From: Acidobacteriaceae bacterium KBS 83
GTDB taxonomy: Bacteria; Acidobacteriota; Terriglobia; Terriglobales; Acidobacteriaceae
Assembly (NCBI GenBank): GCA_000381585.1
Contig: KB906739.1
Coordinates: forward strand, 310,001 to 374,000
Direction of reading: 5' to 3'
Length of the DNA: 64,000 nt
Shown here: positions 1 through 10,147 of the stretch, one piece after another
Layout: each line of letters opens with the position of its first letter
How positions within the stretch are numbered: the stretch's first letter is position 1
Translations under genes and position numbers: made by a program
The notes under the pieces: generated by a model
What the model was told of the DNA's origin: nothing
Seen by the model: the letters and a program-made list of their open reading frames with translations, nothing else
Databases searched by the model: none

Positions 1-2610
1 AAGAAAACCGGAGTGCAGGTGCGTGCCGCGGTTTCCTAGATAACCGATTGCGAGGACTGTGTTCGAGGTGACCTGTTGTTGCAATTGCAGGCTCCAGCTG
101 TAAATCGTGGAGGGTCGGCCGAAGAACGGCTTGATGTATCCGCCGTTGACCGCGGCTCCGTCATAGATGCTTGGGTTAAGGTTCGGAGCCTTCTGATAGG
201 CCGGAAAGCCATTATCGATGTTGAACGCCGGGGTAAAACCATCTGTACTCACAGGGTTTGGACTGACGGAATACCCCTGAATCATGGAACCGCCAAAGTC
301 GCTGTACTGCAGGGGGCCGTAGAAGATGGCTGTGCCGCCGCGCAAGACGGTCTTGTTGTTCCAGATGGCTGGTGCATAGGCGAAGCCGATGCGCGGTGAA
401 AAGTCCTTCCAGTAAGTATCCGCCCATTTTGTATTGCAGCCATTGCAATTGGACCCATACACTTCGGCGCCCTTGATGTTGAAGCGCGGATCGATAGCAT
501 TGGGATCGAAATTAGAAGTGTCGTTAATGGCCTCGCTACGCGGCTGGTCCACATCCCAGCGCAGCCCAAGGTTGAGGGTCAGATCATTCGTGGCCTTGAA
601 ATCATCCTGGCCGAAGAAGCCCCAAAACCACGAGGTCCACCGCGGTTGGTGCGCGTACTGCTGTGTGACTGCGTTGTCCACGGTGCCCAGCAGCAGACTG
701 GCGAAGCCATTTCCCGAACCGCCGCCGACGCTGGGGTCGTTGGTCGCGGAGGTTTCCGCACGGGCGAAGTTGAAGGTTGGGTTGGGAAGATTGATCGGCG
801 AGTATTGCTGGAAACGGACGTCGGTGCCAAACTTCAGCGCGTGACGCCCTTTCTGCCAGAAGATGCTGTCGTTCAGACGAAAGCCATTGTCGATGTTGTC
901 ACCGTTGTGGCCATTGCTGAGGTTCACGATGGCATCTGGCTGGCCTACGCTGATGATTGGAAAATTGGTGGAATCGATGTTACCGATACCGAGTTGCGAG
1001 GAGTAATTGGTGTTTCCAAGCGCGGCGACGGTGAAGTTTTTCGAGTTGCTGCGGTTGGTCCCGAGGTTCAAGTGATTCAGGATGCTGGGCGAGAATTCGT
1101 AATCCCAGCCGAAACGGCCGAAATGTGTGATGAAATCCTGGGCCCACTGCTGCGGATCCACCGGATCAGGCAGGGTGCGATTCGCCTTCAGGCTTGTGTT
1201 TTCCCGCGTCGTATAAGAGCCATAGATCGTGCTGCGGCGAAACTTCTCATCGATACGGATGGTGTAGGTGGTGTTGTTGATGGGGTAGGGAGAATTGATT
1301 GTGTAGTTGTCGATTAGATTGCCGTTTTGGGGCGCGGGATAGTACTTGAGAAGATTGCTGGCTACGGCGCCTATGCGTCCGGTCGGGATGATGTTCCCAG
1401 GGAAAGCAGTGCGACAGGGGCGGCCATTCACAATACGCGCGCTGGATGGATCAAAGATCTGGCCGAAGTAGACCGGAGTGCCATCGCAGGGATTCGTGCC
1501 GAGCACTTTGCTGGTCTGAAGAAATTGGGAGAAGTCGCCGGTGCGCTCTGCAGCCGTGGGAACGGTAGAGGTAACGGGCTGGCCCACCGTCTGGCGAAAC
1601 TGCTCCCAGGAGAAGAAGAAGAAGGTGCGTTCGCGGCCGTTGTAAATTTTGGGAATCCAGACCGGACCGCCGAGGGTGCCGCCGAAGTCATTCTGGCGAT
1701 CGGGACCACGAGCAAAATTCGCTCGACACTCCGGGGTGTCATTGTCGCCAACGCACTGCATTGCACGGCGGCCATTGTTGAACCAGGTGTTGGCATCAAA
1801 TGCGCCGTTGCGGATGATATCGTAGGCCGTCCCGTGGAAGGAGTTCGTGCCGCTCTTGGTTACGAAGTTCTCTACACCGCCCGTAGTTCTGCCAAACTCC
1901 GCCGAAGGGATCGCGGTTGTGACCTTGAATTCCTGCAGCGCTTCGACGGATGGCGCCTCTTCGTCGAAGGAGGAACCGTTCTCGCTACGGGTCTGGCTTG
2001 CGCCGTCGAGCAGCACCTCATTGCCAAAGTTTTGTCCGCCAGCGAGTTTGGAGATGAAGATGCCGTTGTTGCTGTTGGCAACGCCGGGTCCGGTGCTGCC
2101 TGGGAGGAGAAATGTGAATGCCTCAGGGGAGCGAAGATTGCCAACACCGCCGAGAGCCAGAGGAAGTTGTGTGATCTGGCGATCCGTGACGACTCCGCCT
2201 ACATCGGATGACTCCGTCTGCAGTCCAGTCGAAGAAGCGGTTACGGTGACAGACTCGCTGCTTTGGCCAAGCGCAAGCTTCACGTTCAAAGGCGTCGTTG
2301 TATTCACCTGGACAAGCACGTTTGAATAAGACGCGGTCTTGAATCCCGAAGCGGTGACCGTTACGTTGTAGGTGCCTAGTGGCAGTTCGGCAAACTGAAA
2401 GCTGCCTGAGGAGGTACTTTCGGTAGCGGCGGAAACGCCAGTAGCGGCGTTCGTCGCCTGAATTTTTGCGCTGGCAACAACCGCGCCGCTGGGATCTGTA
2501 ATGCTGCCGGAAAGTACGCCTCGGACGGACTGCGCTGCGACACTCCCTGTCAGTGCCGCGAACACGGCGATGAAAACAGCCAGGCCAGCGAAGAAGCTGG
2601 AACGACTCAT
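1..2610 (-). CDS. Oar-like TonB-dependent receptor, C-terminus cut by the window edge
   Basis: Outer-membrane beta-barrel receptor for large or complexed substrates, probably glycans, in the Acidobacteriota Oar/Cna-B group. The minus frame is open from an ATG at 2610 to base 1 (870 codons). AGGAGG sits 4-5 bases upstream, which fixes the start. Residues 1-26 are a signal peptide ending in VAAQS. Next come a carboxypeptidase-regulatory-like beta-sandwich (GVLSGSITDPSGAVV), a plug domain (FGNEVLLDGASQTRS, then EFKVTT and SAEFGRTTGG) and barrel strands. The last visible residues, IGYLGNRGTHLH, are typical of the late barrel, so roughly 200-300 C-terminal residues lie outside the window. The substrate is not visible. 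A perfect LacI-type palindrome 111-124 bp upstream suggests sugar-responsive control. Confidence 0.9.
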   Translation of the reverse strand, partial: MSRSSFFAGLAVFIAVFAALTGSVAAQSVRGVLSGSITDPSGAVVASAKIQATNAATGVSAATESTSSGSFQFAELPLGTYNVTVTASGFKTASYSNVLVQVNTTTPLNVKLALGQSSESVTVTASSTGLQTESSDVGGVVTDRQITQLPLALGGVGNLRSPEAFTFLLPGSTGPGVANSNNGIFISKLAGGQNFGNEVLLDGASQTRSENGSSFDEEAPSVEALQEFKVTTAIPSAEFGRTTGGVENFVTKSGTNSFHGTAYDIIRNGAFDANTWFNNGRRAMQCVGDNDTPECRANFARGPDRQNDFGGTLGGPVWIPKIYNGRERTFFFFSWEQFRQTVGQPVTSTVPTAAERTGDFSQFLQTSKVLGTNPCDGTPVYFGQIFDPSSARIVNGRPCRTAFPGNIIPTGRIGAVASNLLKYYPAPQNGNLIDNYTINSPYPINNTTYTIRIDEKFRRSTIYGSYTTRENTSLKANRTLPDPVDPQQWAQDFITHFGRFGWDYEFSPSILNHLNLGTNRSNSKNFTVAALGNTNYSSQLGIGNIDSTNFPIISVGQPDAIVNLSNGHNGDNIDNGFRLNDSIFWQKGRHALKFGTDVRFQQYSPINLPNPTFNFARAETSATNDPSVGGGSGNGFASLLLGTVDNAVTQQYAHQPRWTSWFWGFFGQDDFKATNDLTLNLGLRWDVDQPRSEAINDTSNFDPNAIDPRFNIKGAEVYGSNCNGCNTKWADTYWKDFSPRIGFAYAPAIWNNKTVLRGGTAIFYGPLQYSDFGGSMIQGYSVSPNPVSTDGFTPAFNIDNGFPAYQKAPNLNPSIYDGAAVNGGYIKPFFGRPSTIYSWSLQLQQQVTSNTVLAIGYLGNRGTHLHSGFL

Positions 2611-2720
2611 ATTGCCTCCTAAGACCCACGAACGCCGGAGAGATACGTTGTCTCTTCGACTCATTTCAGTGTCTTGACACAGTTCGCCGGTTCGGAGCCA
2701 TCTGCACCCCGAACAGCTTA

Positions 2721-2734
2721 TGAAACCGGTTTCA
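2721..2734. promoter_or_regulatory. LacI/GalR-type operator upstream of the receptor gene
   Basis: TGAAACCGGTTTCA is a perfect 14-bp palindrome with the central CG and the TGnnAnCGnTnnCA pattern of LacI-family operators. It lies about 110 bp upstream of the receptor start on the minus strand and about 200 bp upstream of the response-regulator start on the plus strand. It overlaps a TTGAAA box on the minus strand. Binding is inferred, and no LacI-family gene is in the window. Confidence 0.6.
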
Positions 2735-2934
2735 ACACTCAACCATGCACCTATGGTGCAGCGGTGAAAAGTTTAGGTGCCATTTACTGTGTTGCGCCAT
2801 GAGTGCAGCAGACCATATGCATCTAGTACATATGGACTATGGTTTTGAAACGTCACCCCGTGTCACCGTCACGAATCGTTAAGCACAGGTCCGAACGCAA
2901 GGGTCGGACTGATCTGCTGACGAGAGAGCGATCC

Positions 2935-3579
2935 TTGGTCACCACGAAAACAGTCAGTACTATTCGTATCCTGGTTGTCGACGATCATCCGGTCGTGCGC
3001 GCGGGACTCGCAAGCATGCTTTCGACCATTTCCGGGCTCGCCGTATGCGGAGCGGCATCTACGGGCGAAGAAGCATTGCAGCTCATCGACGACGAGCAAC
3101 CCGATGTGCTGCTGCTGGACCTGCGGATGCCAGGGATGACAGGCATCGAGCTTCTCAAGGCAATCCGCGGAAAACCCTCTGCGCCGAAAGCGCTCGTCCT
3201 GACGAGCTATGAATCAGACGAAGAGATCTATCGCGCCATCGAAGCAGGGGCGCAAGGCTATCTGCTGAAGAGCACGCCGCAAGCGGAGATCGTGAGTGCA
3301 ATCCAGTCTGTATACAGCGGGAGACATCACATTCCCCCGCGGATTGCTGCGCGCCTTGCAGAACGCATGGTCCGCTCGGCGCTCACGCAAAGAGAGCTGG
3401 AAATTCTGGAGATGGTGGTGCGCGGGCTCACCAACAAACAAATCGGACATGCTCTCCGTATCAGTGAGAACACCGCGCGCAACCACATCAACAGCATCAT
3501 CCGAAAGCTTGACGTGTCAGGCCGAACAGAAGCGGCGACCGCCGCCATTCAGCAAGGCCTCGTCCGTATGCCGGACTAG
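2935..3579 (+). CDS. NarL/FixJ-type response regulator (receiver plus LuxR HTH)
   Basis: Cytoplasmic two-component response regulator. The receiver domain starts with IRILVVDDHPVVRAG (acidic pocket DD). The phospho-acceptor Asp lies in DVLLLDLRMPG, the switch Thr in VLTSYE and the conserved Lys in LLKS. The C-terminal LuxR/GerE helix-turn-helix reads LTQRELEILEMVVRGLTNKQIG. I prefer the TTG start at 2935, which has GAGAG upstream and gives a normal short N-terminus. An in-frame ATG at 2839 would add a basic 32-residue extension unlike the family. No histidine kinase is adjacent, so it is an orphan regulator here. It lies divergent from the truncated receptor and convergent with the GH51 gene, and its target is unknown. 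Confidence 0.85.
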   Translation: MVTTKTVSTIRILVVDDHPVVRAGLASMLSTISGLAVCGAASTGEEALQLIDDEQPDVLLLDLRMPGMTGIELLKAIRGKPSAPKALVLTSYESDEEIYRAIEAGAQGYLLKSTPQAEIVSAIQSVYSGRHHIPPRIAARLAERMVRSALTQRELEILEMVVRGLTNKQIGHALRISENTARNHINSIIRKLDVSGRTEAATAAIQQGLVRMPD

Positions 3580-3596
3580 ACTACTGCTTACAACCG

Positions 3597-5642
3597 TTAC
3601 CTGCTCACCGCGGTTCGCAACGTGATGACGGTCACGCTTTCGTGCGGAAACACGTGCTGCATGCGACCGCGAGAGACACGCTCCTGATTGATCACGGGCG
3701 AGACCCGCTCCGGCTCGTCCTCATCGTTCTCATCGCTCACGCTTGCGCTGCGCAATGTTTGCACCTCGGCATTTGCACCGGCTGCGAAGTCCTGAATCGC
3801 AATATCAGCAGGAATGTCGACGTTCAAGCTTCGATTTATGCAGAACAGCGAGAGAGTTCTCTTCGAAGCATCGAGCGCGGCAGTCACATCGAGATAAGGA
3901 ACATCTTCGATATCAGGGAGCCGCCCAACGCCGTTCTTCACGGAGTAGCTGCCGCTGTTGCTCACGGCCTCGATGGGTTGGGCAGGATGAGCGGTGGAAT
4001 ACATGCGGAAGGCATAATAGCCGGGTGCTCCATATACCTGGCCGTGGTTCTTCCATATGCCGGCAAACTCCATGATGCCGGTCATGTCAGAGATGGGGAC
4101 TAGGTCCGCATTGCGCATCAGCATGTTGAAGAATCCGGCCGTATCCACCGCCCCTCCCATGTTCCGGAAGCTGGGGACGCCATCGCGGTGGCCGATGAAA
4201 AGCCACTCTGTAAAGGCGACGTGCGCGCGATGCGCGAATTCCGGGTGCTCATCGATCTGCTGCTGGTCGGCGCGCAACTTCCGTCCCAACTCTACGGGCA
4301 ATGCGAAAGCCGCTTGCGTCATGAAGTCGATTGAGGGATGCGTGAGCTTCGTCTGCGTATTGGTGACGACGAAGTGGGTCGAGAGGTAGTCGAAGGTACC
4401 GGCTGGATTCGATAGCTGATGCTCATTCCACGAGTGAAACCAATCCGGATCGCCACCGGTGGCAATTAATTTCGCGGTAGGATCGACGGCACGAATGGCC
4501 TTGCTGAAGGCCAGCGTGCGACCGGCGATCTCATCGGTTGTTGGCCAGCCAACATTCCAATCGCCCCAGAGTTCGTTACCCAGTTCCCAAAACAAACCGC
4601 TGTGCCGTCGCCAATGCTCGTCGATGTAGCGGACCCACTCCGCAGCCTCTTGCGGTGTGCCGCTGCCCAGATTGAGCGCGACCTGCGGCTCTGCGCCGAT
4701 GAGATCGCAGAAATGAAGAAACTCATCAGTGCCGAAAGTGTTGTATTCGGGAATTCCCCAGGCAATGTTCAACATGCTGACGCGCCTGTCTCGCGGGCCG
4801 ATACCGTCACGCCAGTGATAGGAGGAGGTGAAATTGCCGCCGAATCGAACCAAAGGTGTCTCCATCGCTTTGGCCATTGAGACTTCGTCGGGGTCAAGTC
4901 CGTCGAGCGCATCTGCGGGCATCAACGAGACCTGATCGAGATCGACGCGCTCGTCACCGTTAAGCTCGACAACGAAATCGGCTGGCTCCAGGCGCTGCAG
5001 CTCGCCTTCGGGCAGCTGCAGCTGAAAGTCGTACTTTTTCCACTCGTCCGCACTTGCGTCGATCGTCACCGAGGCAAGCAGATCGCTGCTGTTCCGCTTG
5101 CGAAGGGAGATCGTCAATTTGGATGGTCCGCTGAGGTGGCGCGCGAAGAAGCTGCCCTTGTAGGCGAGCGTGCGCTGTACGGGCAGATAGACTTCCTGCT
5201 CGATCCCGGTGGGCTGCCCGGATACGGCAATCACGACCAGTGATCGCCAGGAGTTGGCAGCGTGTCCCCATCTCGGCTCATAGCGGTTGCCCTGTTTCGC
5301 ATTGAGAGGCTCCCAGGGCAATGGCAAACCAAGCGCCGAAGATTCGACCAGCTCCGGACGTTCGTGCACCAGCGCTTGGAGATTCTTCGCACTCCACAGG
5401 TTCTCCTCGAGCGATGGGTTGACCAAAAGCTCCGCCCAGAGACCGTTGTAGGTCGAGTTGCCAATAGGCTCGAGGAAGCTGCCGAAGATGGTTCGGGGGA
5501 TGGGAGCCCCCGCGGACTTGCTCGCATTTACGGTAACCGTGGCGCGAGCCGGTATTGGCTTCACGACTGTGATCTGCGCGCGGCCGGAGAGCGCCATGAC
5601 AGAAGCAGCGGAGATGCATAACACGGTGCGGATAGATGGCAT
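3597..5642 (-). CDS. Secreted alpha-L-arabinofuranosidase, GH51
   Basis: Predicted to release L-arabinofuranosyl groups from arabinan or arabinoxylan in the periplasm or outside the cell. The chosen ATG at 5642 gives a short signal peptide (MPSIRTVLCISAASVMALSGRAQ is split here as MPSIRTVLCISA, VMALSGRAQ). Longer in-frame starts up to 5873 would place charged sequence before it and overlap the hut promoter. A CBM4/9-like beta-sandwich precedes the TIM barrel. The barrel has VRFGGNFTSSYHWRDGIGP, the acid/base Glu in FWELGNELWGDW and a probable nucleophile Glu in VAFTEWLF. The C-terminal beta domain ending VTVITLRT is typical of GH51. Length (681 residues) fits. It ends close to the convergent response-regulator gene. 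The family is confident; the exact substrate is inferred. Confidence 0.85.
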   Translation of the reverse strand: MPSIRTVLCISAASVMALSGRAQITVVKPIPARATVTVNASKSAGAPIPRTIFGSFLEPIGNSTYNGLWAELLVNPSLEENLWSAKNLQALVHERPELVESSALGLPLPWEPLNAKQGNRYEPRWGHAANSWRSLVVIAVSGQPTGIEQEVYLPVQRTLAYKGSFFARHLSGPSKLTISLRKRNSSDLLASVTIDASADEWKKYDFQLQLPEGELQRLEPADFVVELNGDERVDLDQVSLMPADALDGLDPDEVSMAKAMETPLVRFGGNFTSSYHWRDGIGPRDRRVSMLNIAWGIPEYNTFGTDEFLHFCDLIGAEPQVALNLGSGTPQEAAEWVRYIDEHWRRHSGLFWELGNELWGDWNVGWPTTDEIAGRTLAFSKAIRAVDPTAKLIATGGDPDWFHSWNEHQLSNPAGTFDYLSTHFVVTNTQTKLTHPSIDFMTQAAFALPVELGRKLRADQQQIDEHPEFAHRAHVAFTEWLFIGHRDGVPSFRNMGGAVDTAGFFNMLMRNADLVPISDMTGIMEFAGIWKNHGQVYGAPGYYAFRMYSTAHPAQPIEAVSNSGSYSVKNGVGRLPDIEDVPYLDVTAALDASKRTLSLFCINRSLNVDIPADIAIQDFAAGANAEVQTLRSASVSDENDEDEPERVSPVINQERVSRGRMQHVFPHESVTVITLRTAVSR

Positions 5643-5842
5643 CAGATGTTTGGTCCCGGAGATGAATGTCCGCTCAACGCGGCGTAGGCCAGTCTGCGGC
5701 AAGCGCCGTGGAATTGCAAAAATGCCGGAAACTTTTGCTCTCATGCATGGCACAAAAGAATGGACCGTCGGCAAGCTGCGATGTGCTTCTGATAGAAAAG
5801 ATGGTTGGGCCGAAGGCGACCAGCTTCTATGGTGAATCAAAG

Positions 5843-7498
5843 ATGACAGCGCACCCGCAGATTCGGGCACCACGTGGAAACACTAGGACGGCCCGCGGCT
5901 GGATCCAGGAAGCAGCCAAGCGGATGCTGATGAACAACCTGGATCCCGATGTTGCCGAGAAGCCAGAGGAACTGATCGTGTATGGCGGCCGGGGCAAGGC
6001 TGCGCGCAACTGGGAGTGCTATTCAAAGATCGTCGAGACGCTGGATCGTTTGGAGAATGACGAGACGCTGCTGGTGCAATCGGGGAAGCCTGTCGGCGTG
6101 CTGCAAACGCATCCGCTGGCGCCACGCGTTCTGATAGCAAATTCGAACCTGGTGCCGCGTTGGGCAAATTGGGAGGAGTTCGACCGGCTCGATGCCGCGG
6201 GTCTCATGATGTACGGTCAGATGACCGCGGGCTCCTGGATCTATATCGGAACGCAGGGCATCCTGCAGGGCACGTACGAGACCTTCAAGGCCGCAGCAAA
6301 GCAACATTTCAACGGCTCATTGGCCGGCACAATCAGCGTCACGGCTGGACTTGGCGGCATGGGCGGGGCACAGCCGCTCGCTGTAAAGCTCGCCGGCGGC
6401 GTCAGCATCTGCATTGAGGTGGATGCCACGCGGGTGGAACGCCGGCTGAAGACGAAATACCTGGACCGAGCAGCTACTTCGCTGGACGAAGCGATCAGCA
6501 CGGCGCAGCAGGCAAAGCGCAACAAGACCGCGCTTTCAATCGGACTGTTGGGGAATGCTGCGGAGGTGCTGCCGGCAATGGTGCGCTCCGGCTTTACACC
6601 TGAACTGGTCACCGACCAGACAAGCGCGCATGATCCCATGTGGGGTTATCTTCCACCGGCACTGGTGGATGAAGACCTGAACACGCTCCGCGCTCAGAAT
6701 CCGGCGGCTTACCTGGAACGCGTGCGGGCTGCCATGGCGGTGCATGTGCAGGCAATTCTCGAGATGCGGCGATGCGGCGCGGTTGCATTCGACTATGGGA
6801 ACAACCTGCGGACGCAGGCGAAGGAGGCGGGAGTCGGCGATGCGTTTAACTATCCCGGCTTTGTGCCCGCATTTATCCGGGATTCGTTTTGCGAAGGCCG
6901 CGGGCCGTTCCGATGGGTTGCACTTTCCGGAGATGCGGACGACATCGCGAAGACGGATGCGGCGTTGCTGAAGTTATTTCCCGACGATGAGCGGCTGCAA
7001 CAATGGCTGCGCTTTGCCTCAAAGGAAATCGCCTATCAGGGGTTGCCAGCCCGCATCTGCTGGCTCGGCTATCGCGAGCGCGACAAGGCCGGTCTGCTCT
7101 TCAATCAACTGGTTCGTGACGGCGAACTTTCAGCACCCATAGTCATTGGCAGGGATCATCTGGATGCAGGATCCGTCGCGAGTCCTTATCGCGAGACGGA
7201 AGGCATGCTGGACGGATCGGATGCCGTCTCTGACTGGGCGTTGCTTAATTTCGCGACCGGCATCGCAAGCGGTGCGGGTTGGATGAGTTTCCACCACGGC
7301 GGCGGAGTGGGTATGGGCTATAGCCAGCATGCCGGGCTGGTGGCTGTGGCTGACGGAAGCGAAGAAGCGGACCAGCGGCTCCGCCTCTGCCTGACCAATG
7401 ATCCGGCAATGGGCGTGATACGGCACGCGGATGCTGGCTATCGGAAGGCGCAGGAGGTGGCGCGGGATCGCGGTCTCGACATGCCAAGCCTTCGATGA
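5843..7498 (+). CDS. hutU: Urocanate hydratase
   Basis: Converts urocanate to 4-imidazolone-5-propionate, the second step of histidine degradation, using tightly bound NAD+, in the cytoplasm. The 551-residue product matches the usual length. Family sequence is clear throughout: [39 protein letters not shown], the NAD-binding [16 protein letters not shown], the catalytic region [11 protein letters not shown], and [16 protein letters not shown] near the C-terminus. I chose the ATG at 5843, where the family N-terminus begins; an in-frame ATG at 5666 would run into the divergent GH51 signal-peptide region. It is the first gene of the hut operon. hutH (histidine ammonia-lyase) is not adjacent. Confidence 0.96.
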   Translation: MTAHPQIRAPRGNTRTARGWIQEAAKRMLMNNLDPDVAEKPEELIVYGGRGKAARNWECYSKIVETLDRLENDETLLVQSGKPVGVLQTHPLAPRVLIANSNLVPRWANWEEFDRLDAAGLMMYGQMTAGSWIYIGTQGILQGTYETFKAAAKQHFNGSLAGTISVTAGLGGMGGAQPLAVKLAGGVSICIEVDATRVERRLKTKYLDRAATSLDEAISTAQQAKRNKTALSIGLLGNAAEVLPAMVRSGFTPELVTDQTSAHDPMWGYLPPALVDEDLNTLRAQNPAAYLERVRAAMAVHVQAILEMRRCGAVAFDYGNNLRTQAKEAGVGDAFNYPGFVPAFIRDSFCEGRGPFRWVALSGDADDIAKTDAALLKLFPDDERLQQWLRFASKEIAYQGLPARICWLGYRERDKAGLLFNQLVRDGELSAPIVIGRDHLDAGSVASPYRETEGMLDGSDAVSDWALLNFATGIASGAGWMSFHHGGGVGMGYSQHAGLVAVADGSEEADQRLRLCLTNDPAMGVIRHADAGYRKAQEVARDRGLDMPSLR

Positions 7499-8763
7499 AT
7501 GCAAACTTGAATGCAGACCTTCTGATAGTCGGCATCACGCAACTGGCTACACCGCGGGGCGCAGGAGCCAAGTTCGGCGCGCAGATGAGAGAGATCGTCG
7601 TTTTAGAAAAGGCCGCAATTGCGATCAGTGGCGATCGGATCTCATGGGTTGGTTCCGCAGCAGAGTGGCCGGGAACAGCTTCGCGCACAATTGATCTGGG
7701 AGGATGTGCTGTCATTCCGGGGCTGGTGGATCCGCATACTCACGCGGTTTGGGCCGGCGATCGACTTGGCGACTTCGATGCACGGACCTCGGGCGTGAGC
7801 TACGAGCAGATACTTGCGTCAGGCGGCGGCATCTGGAGCACCATTCGAGCGACGACGAGTGCATCCGACGATGCATTGGTCTCGCTTGCAGAGCAACGCG
7901 TCTGGTCATTGGTGCGTTCAGGCGCCACTGTTGTCGAGATCAAATCCGGTTATGGTTTTACCGTCGCTAACGAACTTCGGATGCTGGAGGTGATAAGAAG
8001 GCTCGCATTGCGGCTTCCGATTCGAATCGTGCCGACGCTGCTAATCCATATTCCGCCGAATGATACGCGTGAGCGAGAGGCCTATGTCGAGCAGGTTCGA
8101 AGCGAGCTGATTCCGGAAGTCGTCCGTCGCGGCCTTGCACAGGCAGTAGACATCTTCATTGAGAAGGAGGCGTGGAATACCACGGAGGCAGAATCTGTGC
8201 TCATTTGTGCTCTTGAACATGGCCTTCGCGTCAAGGTGCACGCTGAGCAGTTCCATTCGGTCGGCGGCGTGGAACTGGCATTGCGGCTCGGTGCGCTGAG
8301 TGTAGATCATCTGGAGGCATGCACGGCCCGTCAATACGCTGTGTTTCGCAATGCTCAAACCATCGCAACGGTTTTGCCTGGCGTCTCATTGCATCTTGGG
8401 ATACCAAAGGCCCCGGGACGACAGTTGATCGATGCCGGCGCAGCGGTTGCGGTGGGTACGGATCTTAATCCCGGATCGAGTCCCTTGTTCGCGATCAGTG
8501 CAGCGCTCGGGTTGGCTGTACGGTTGAACGGTCTGACGGCGGCAGAAGCGCTGGTTGCCGGAACGGCGAACGCTGCACAGGCGCTTGGAATGAGTGACGC
8601 AGCACGTGTGGAAGCGGGAATGCCGGCGGACTTTGCCGTTTTGCAGTCATCCGATTGGCGCGATCTGATTTACTGCATGGGGATGAATCCAGTGCGCGAG
8701 ACGTGGTGCAAAGGACAACGAATTGTGCCGGAGCAGTCGCGAAGGGAACGTGACGATGGGTAA
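7495..8763 (+). CDS. hutI: Imidazolonepropionase
   Basis: Hydrolyses 4-imidazolone-5-propionate to N-formimidoyl-L-glutamate, the third step of histidine degradation. It is an amidohydrolase-superfamily TIM barrel of 422 residues, normal for HutI. The metal-binding HTHAVW follows [15 protein letters not shown]. Further metal and substrate motifs are [21 protein letters not shown] and the catalytic Asp in [13 protein letters not shown]. The start ATG overlaps the hutU stop (ATGA), showing translational coupling. It is followed by an 8-bp overlap with hutF. Confidence 0.96.
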   Translation: MNANLNADLLIVGITQLATPRGAGAKFGAQMREIVVLEKAAIAISGDRISWVGSAAEWPGTASRTIDLGGCAVIPGLVDPHTHAVWAGDRLGDFDARTSGVSYEQILASGGGIWSTIRATTSASDDALVSLAEQRVWSLVRSGATVVEIKSGYGFTVANELRMLEVIRRLALRLPIRIVPTLLIHIPPNDTREREAYVEQVRSELIPEVVRRGLAQAVDIFIEKEAWNTTEAESVLICALEHGLRVKVHAEQFHSVGGVELALRLGALSVDHLEACTARQYAVFRNAQTIATVLPGVSLHLGIPKAPGRQLIDAGAAVAVGTDLNPGSSPLFAISAALGLAVRLNGLTAAEALVAGTANAAQALGMSDAARVEAGMPADFAVLQSSDWRDLIYCMGMNPVRETWCKGQRIVPEQSRRERDDG

Positions 8764-10147
8764 GTCGTTTCGACCGTCACTGCTCTATCGAGACGGCCGT
8801 TTCATCGCTGGAGAGCGCATCTTTGTCGACGATGTGGGCCGCATTGCCGCATCACAAGAGAACGTTGCACAAATTGATCTGAGCGGCAAAGCTCTGCTAC
8901 CTGGTTTCGTCAACGCGCATTCGCATTCGTTTCAGCGTCTCATCCGCGGTCGTGCAGAATCGCGAGCTGTGAGCGGAAGGGACTTCTGGTCATGGCGCAA
9001 CACAATGTACCAGGCCGCGGCCCGGCTATCCCCGGGGGATCTCTACGACCTAGCGCGCATGTGCTTTCTCGAAATGGTGCGCGCGGGAATCACCACAGTC
9101 GGTGAGTTTCATTATTTGCACAACGCGCCCGACGGAACGCCCTATGACGATCCCAATTTGCTAGCGCACCAGGTGATCGCAGCGGCGCAGTCGGTGGGCT
9201 TACGGATTGTGCTGCTCCGCTCGGCATATTTTCGCTCTGGTTATCAGCTAGCACCCGATCCCGGTCAGCAACGCTTTTTTGAACGGGAAGACGCATTTCT
9301 CGCGAACATGACGCGCCTTCGGTCATCGTATGCTGCCGATTCCGTGGACGTCCGCTTCGGCGTGGCGCCGCATAGCATTCGGGCGGTGCCGCTGCAGCAA
9401 TTGCGAGAGATCGCATCATGGGCGCGCAACAATTCCCTGCCCCTCCACATGCACATAGCGGAACAAATTGCTGAGAACACTGCGTGCCGAGAGGAGTATG
9501 GATGCACGCCGGTGGAGTTACTTGCACGAGAGAATCTGCTGGGAGAGGATTTTGTCGCAGTGCACGCCATTCATCTCAACACGCAAGAGATGGCTGCACT
9601 GGCTGACGCAGGGGCTTTCGTCTGCTCGTGCCCGACGACAGAGCGAAATCTCGGTGATGGCATGGTTCCGGTGGATGCATTGATGAAGCTGGGCGTTCGC
9701 CACGCGTTGGGATCGGATAGCCAGGCGCAGATCGACCCGCTGGAGGACGCGCGCGAGTTGGATTATCACTTACGGCTGGCACAGCAGGTACGGGCCGTGC
9801 TCGACCAGATTGATGGGCGTCCGATCGCATCGCGTCTGTTTGATTGCGCCACAATCCATGGAGCACAAGCGCTTGGGATCGACTCGGGGTCATTGGCGCC
9901 CGGCGAATACGGTGACATGGTTACCATCGACCTGGCGGATATTTCTGTTGCGGGACACGATCCAGAAACTCTGTTACCCCTGCTTGTCTTTGGCGCAAAT
10001 CGTGCTGCCATCCGCGACGTCGTGGTGAACGGAAAACTGATTCTTCGGGACGGACGACACGCACTCGAAGAGGAGATTGTCGCCAAGTATCAGCAGCTCT
10101 ACCGGAGAGTGTGGGGAATAGACAGCGTCAGCGGGAGCGCGCGTTGA
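8756..10147 (+). CDS. hutF: Formimidoylglutamate deiminase
   Basis: Deiminates N-formimidoyl-L-glutamate to N-formyl-L-glutamate and ammonia, the five-step (Pseudomonas-type) branch of histidine degradation. Amidohydrolase-superfamily motifs are present: LLPGFVNAHSHSFQRLIRG (HxH), PLHMHIAEQ, FVAVHAIHL and the Asp in RHALGSDSQAQIDPLEDARE. The 463-residue length is normal. I chose the ATG at 8756, which has GAAGGGAA upstream and overlaps hutI by 8 bp. A longer in-frame start at 8723 lies inside hutI and has no ribosome-binding site. In this pathway HutG (N-formylglutamate amidohydrolase) normally follows; here an M20 peptidase-family gene takes that place. Confidence 0.94.
   Translation: MGKSFRPSLLYRDGRFIAGERIFVDDVGRIAASQENVAQIDLSGKALLPGFVNAHSHSFQRLIRGRAESRAVSGRDFWSWRNTMYQAAARLSPGDLYDLARMCFLEMVRAGITTVGEFHYLHNAPDGTPYDDPNLLAHQVIAAAQSVGLRIVLLRSAYFRSGYQLAPDPGQQRFFEREDAFLANMTRLRSSYAADSVDVRFGVAPHSIRAVPLQQLREIASWARNNSLPLHMHIAEQIAENTACREEYGCTPVELLARENLLGEDFVAVHAIHLNTQEMAALADAGAFVCSCPTTERNLGDGMVPVDALMKLGVRHALGSDSQAQIDPLEDARELDYHLRLAQQVRAVLDQIDGRPIASRLFDCATIHGAQALGIDSGSLAPGEYGDMVTIDLADISVAGHDPETLLPLLVFGANRAAIRDVVVNGKLILRDGRHALEEEIVAKYQQLYRRVWGIDSVSGSAR

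Noticed and set aside
1327-2211. Long plus-strand open frame (294 codons) and several others at 76-1317
   Set aside because: They are in codon register with the minus-strand receptor, whose translation is family-typical throughout. The plus-strand peptides match no family and lack ribosome-binding sites.
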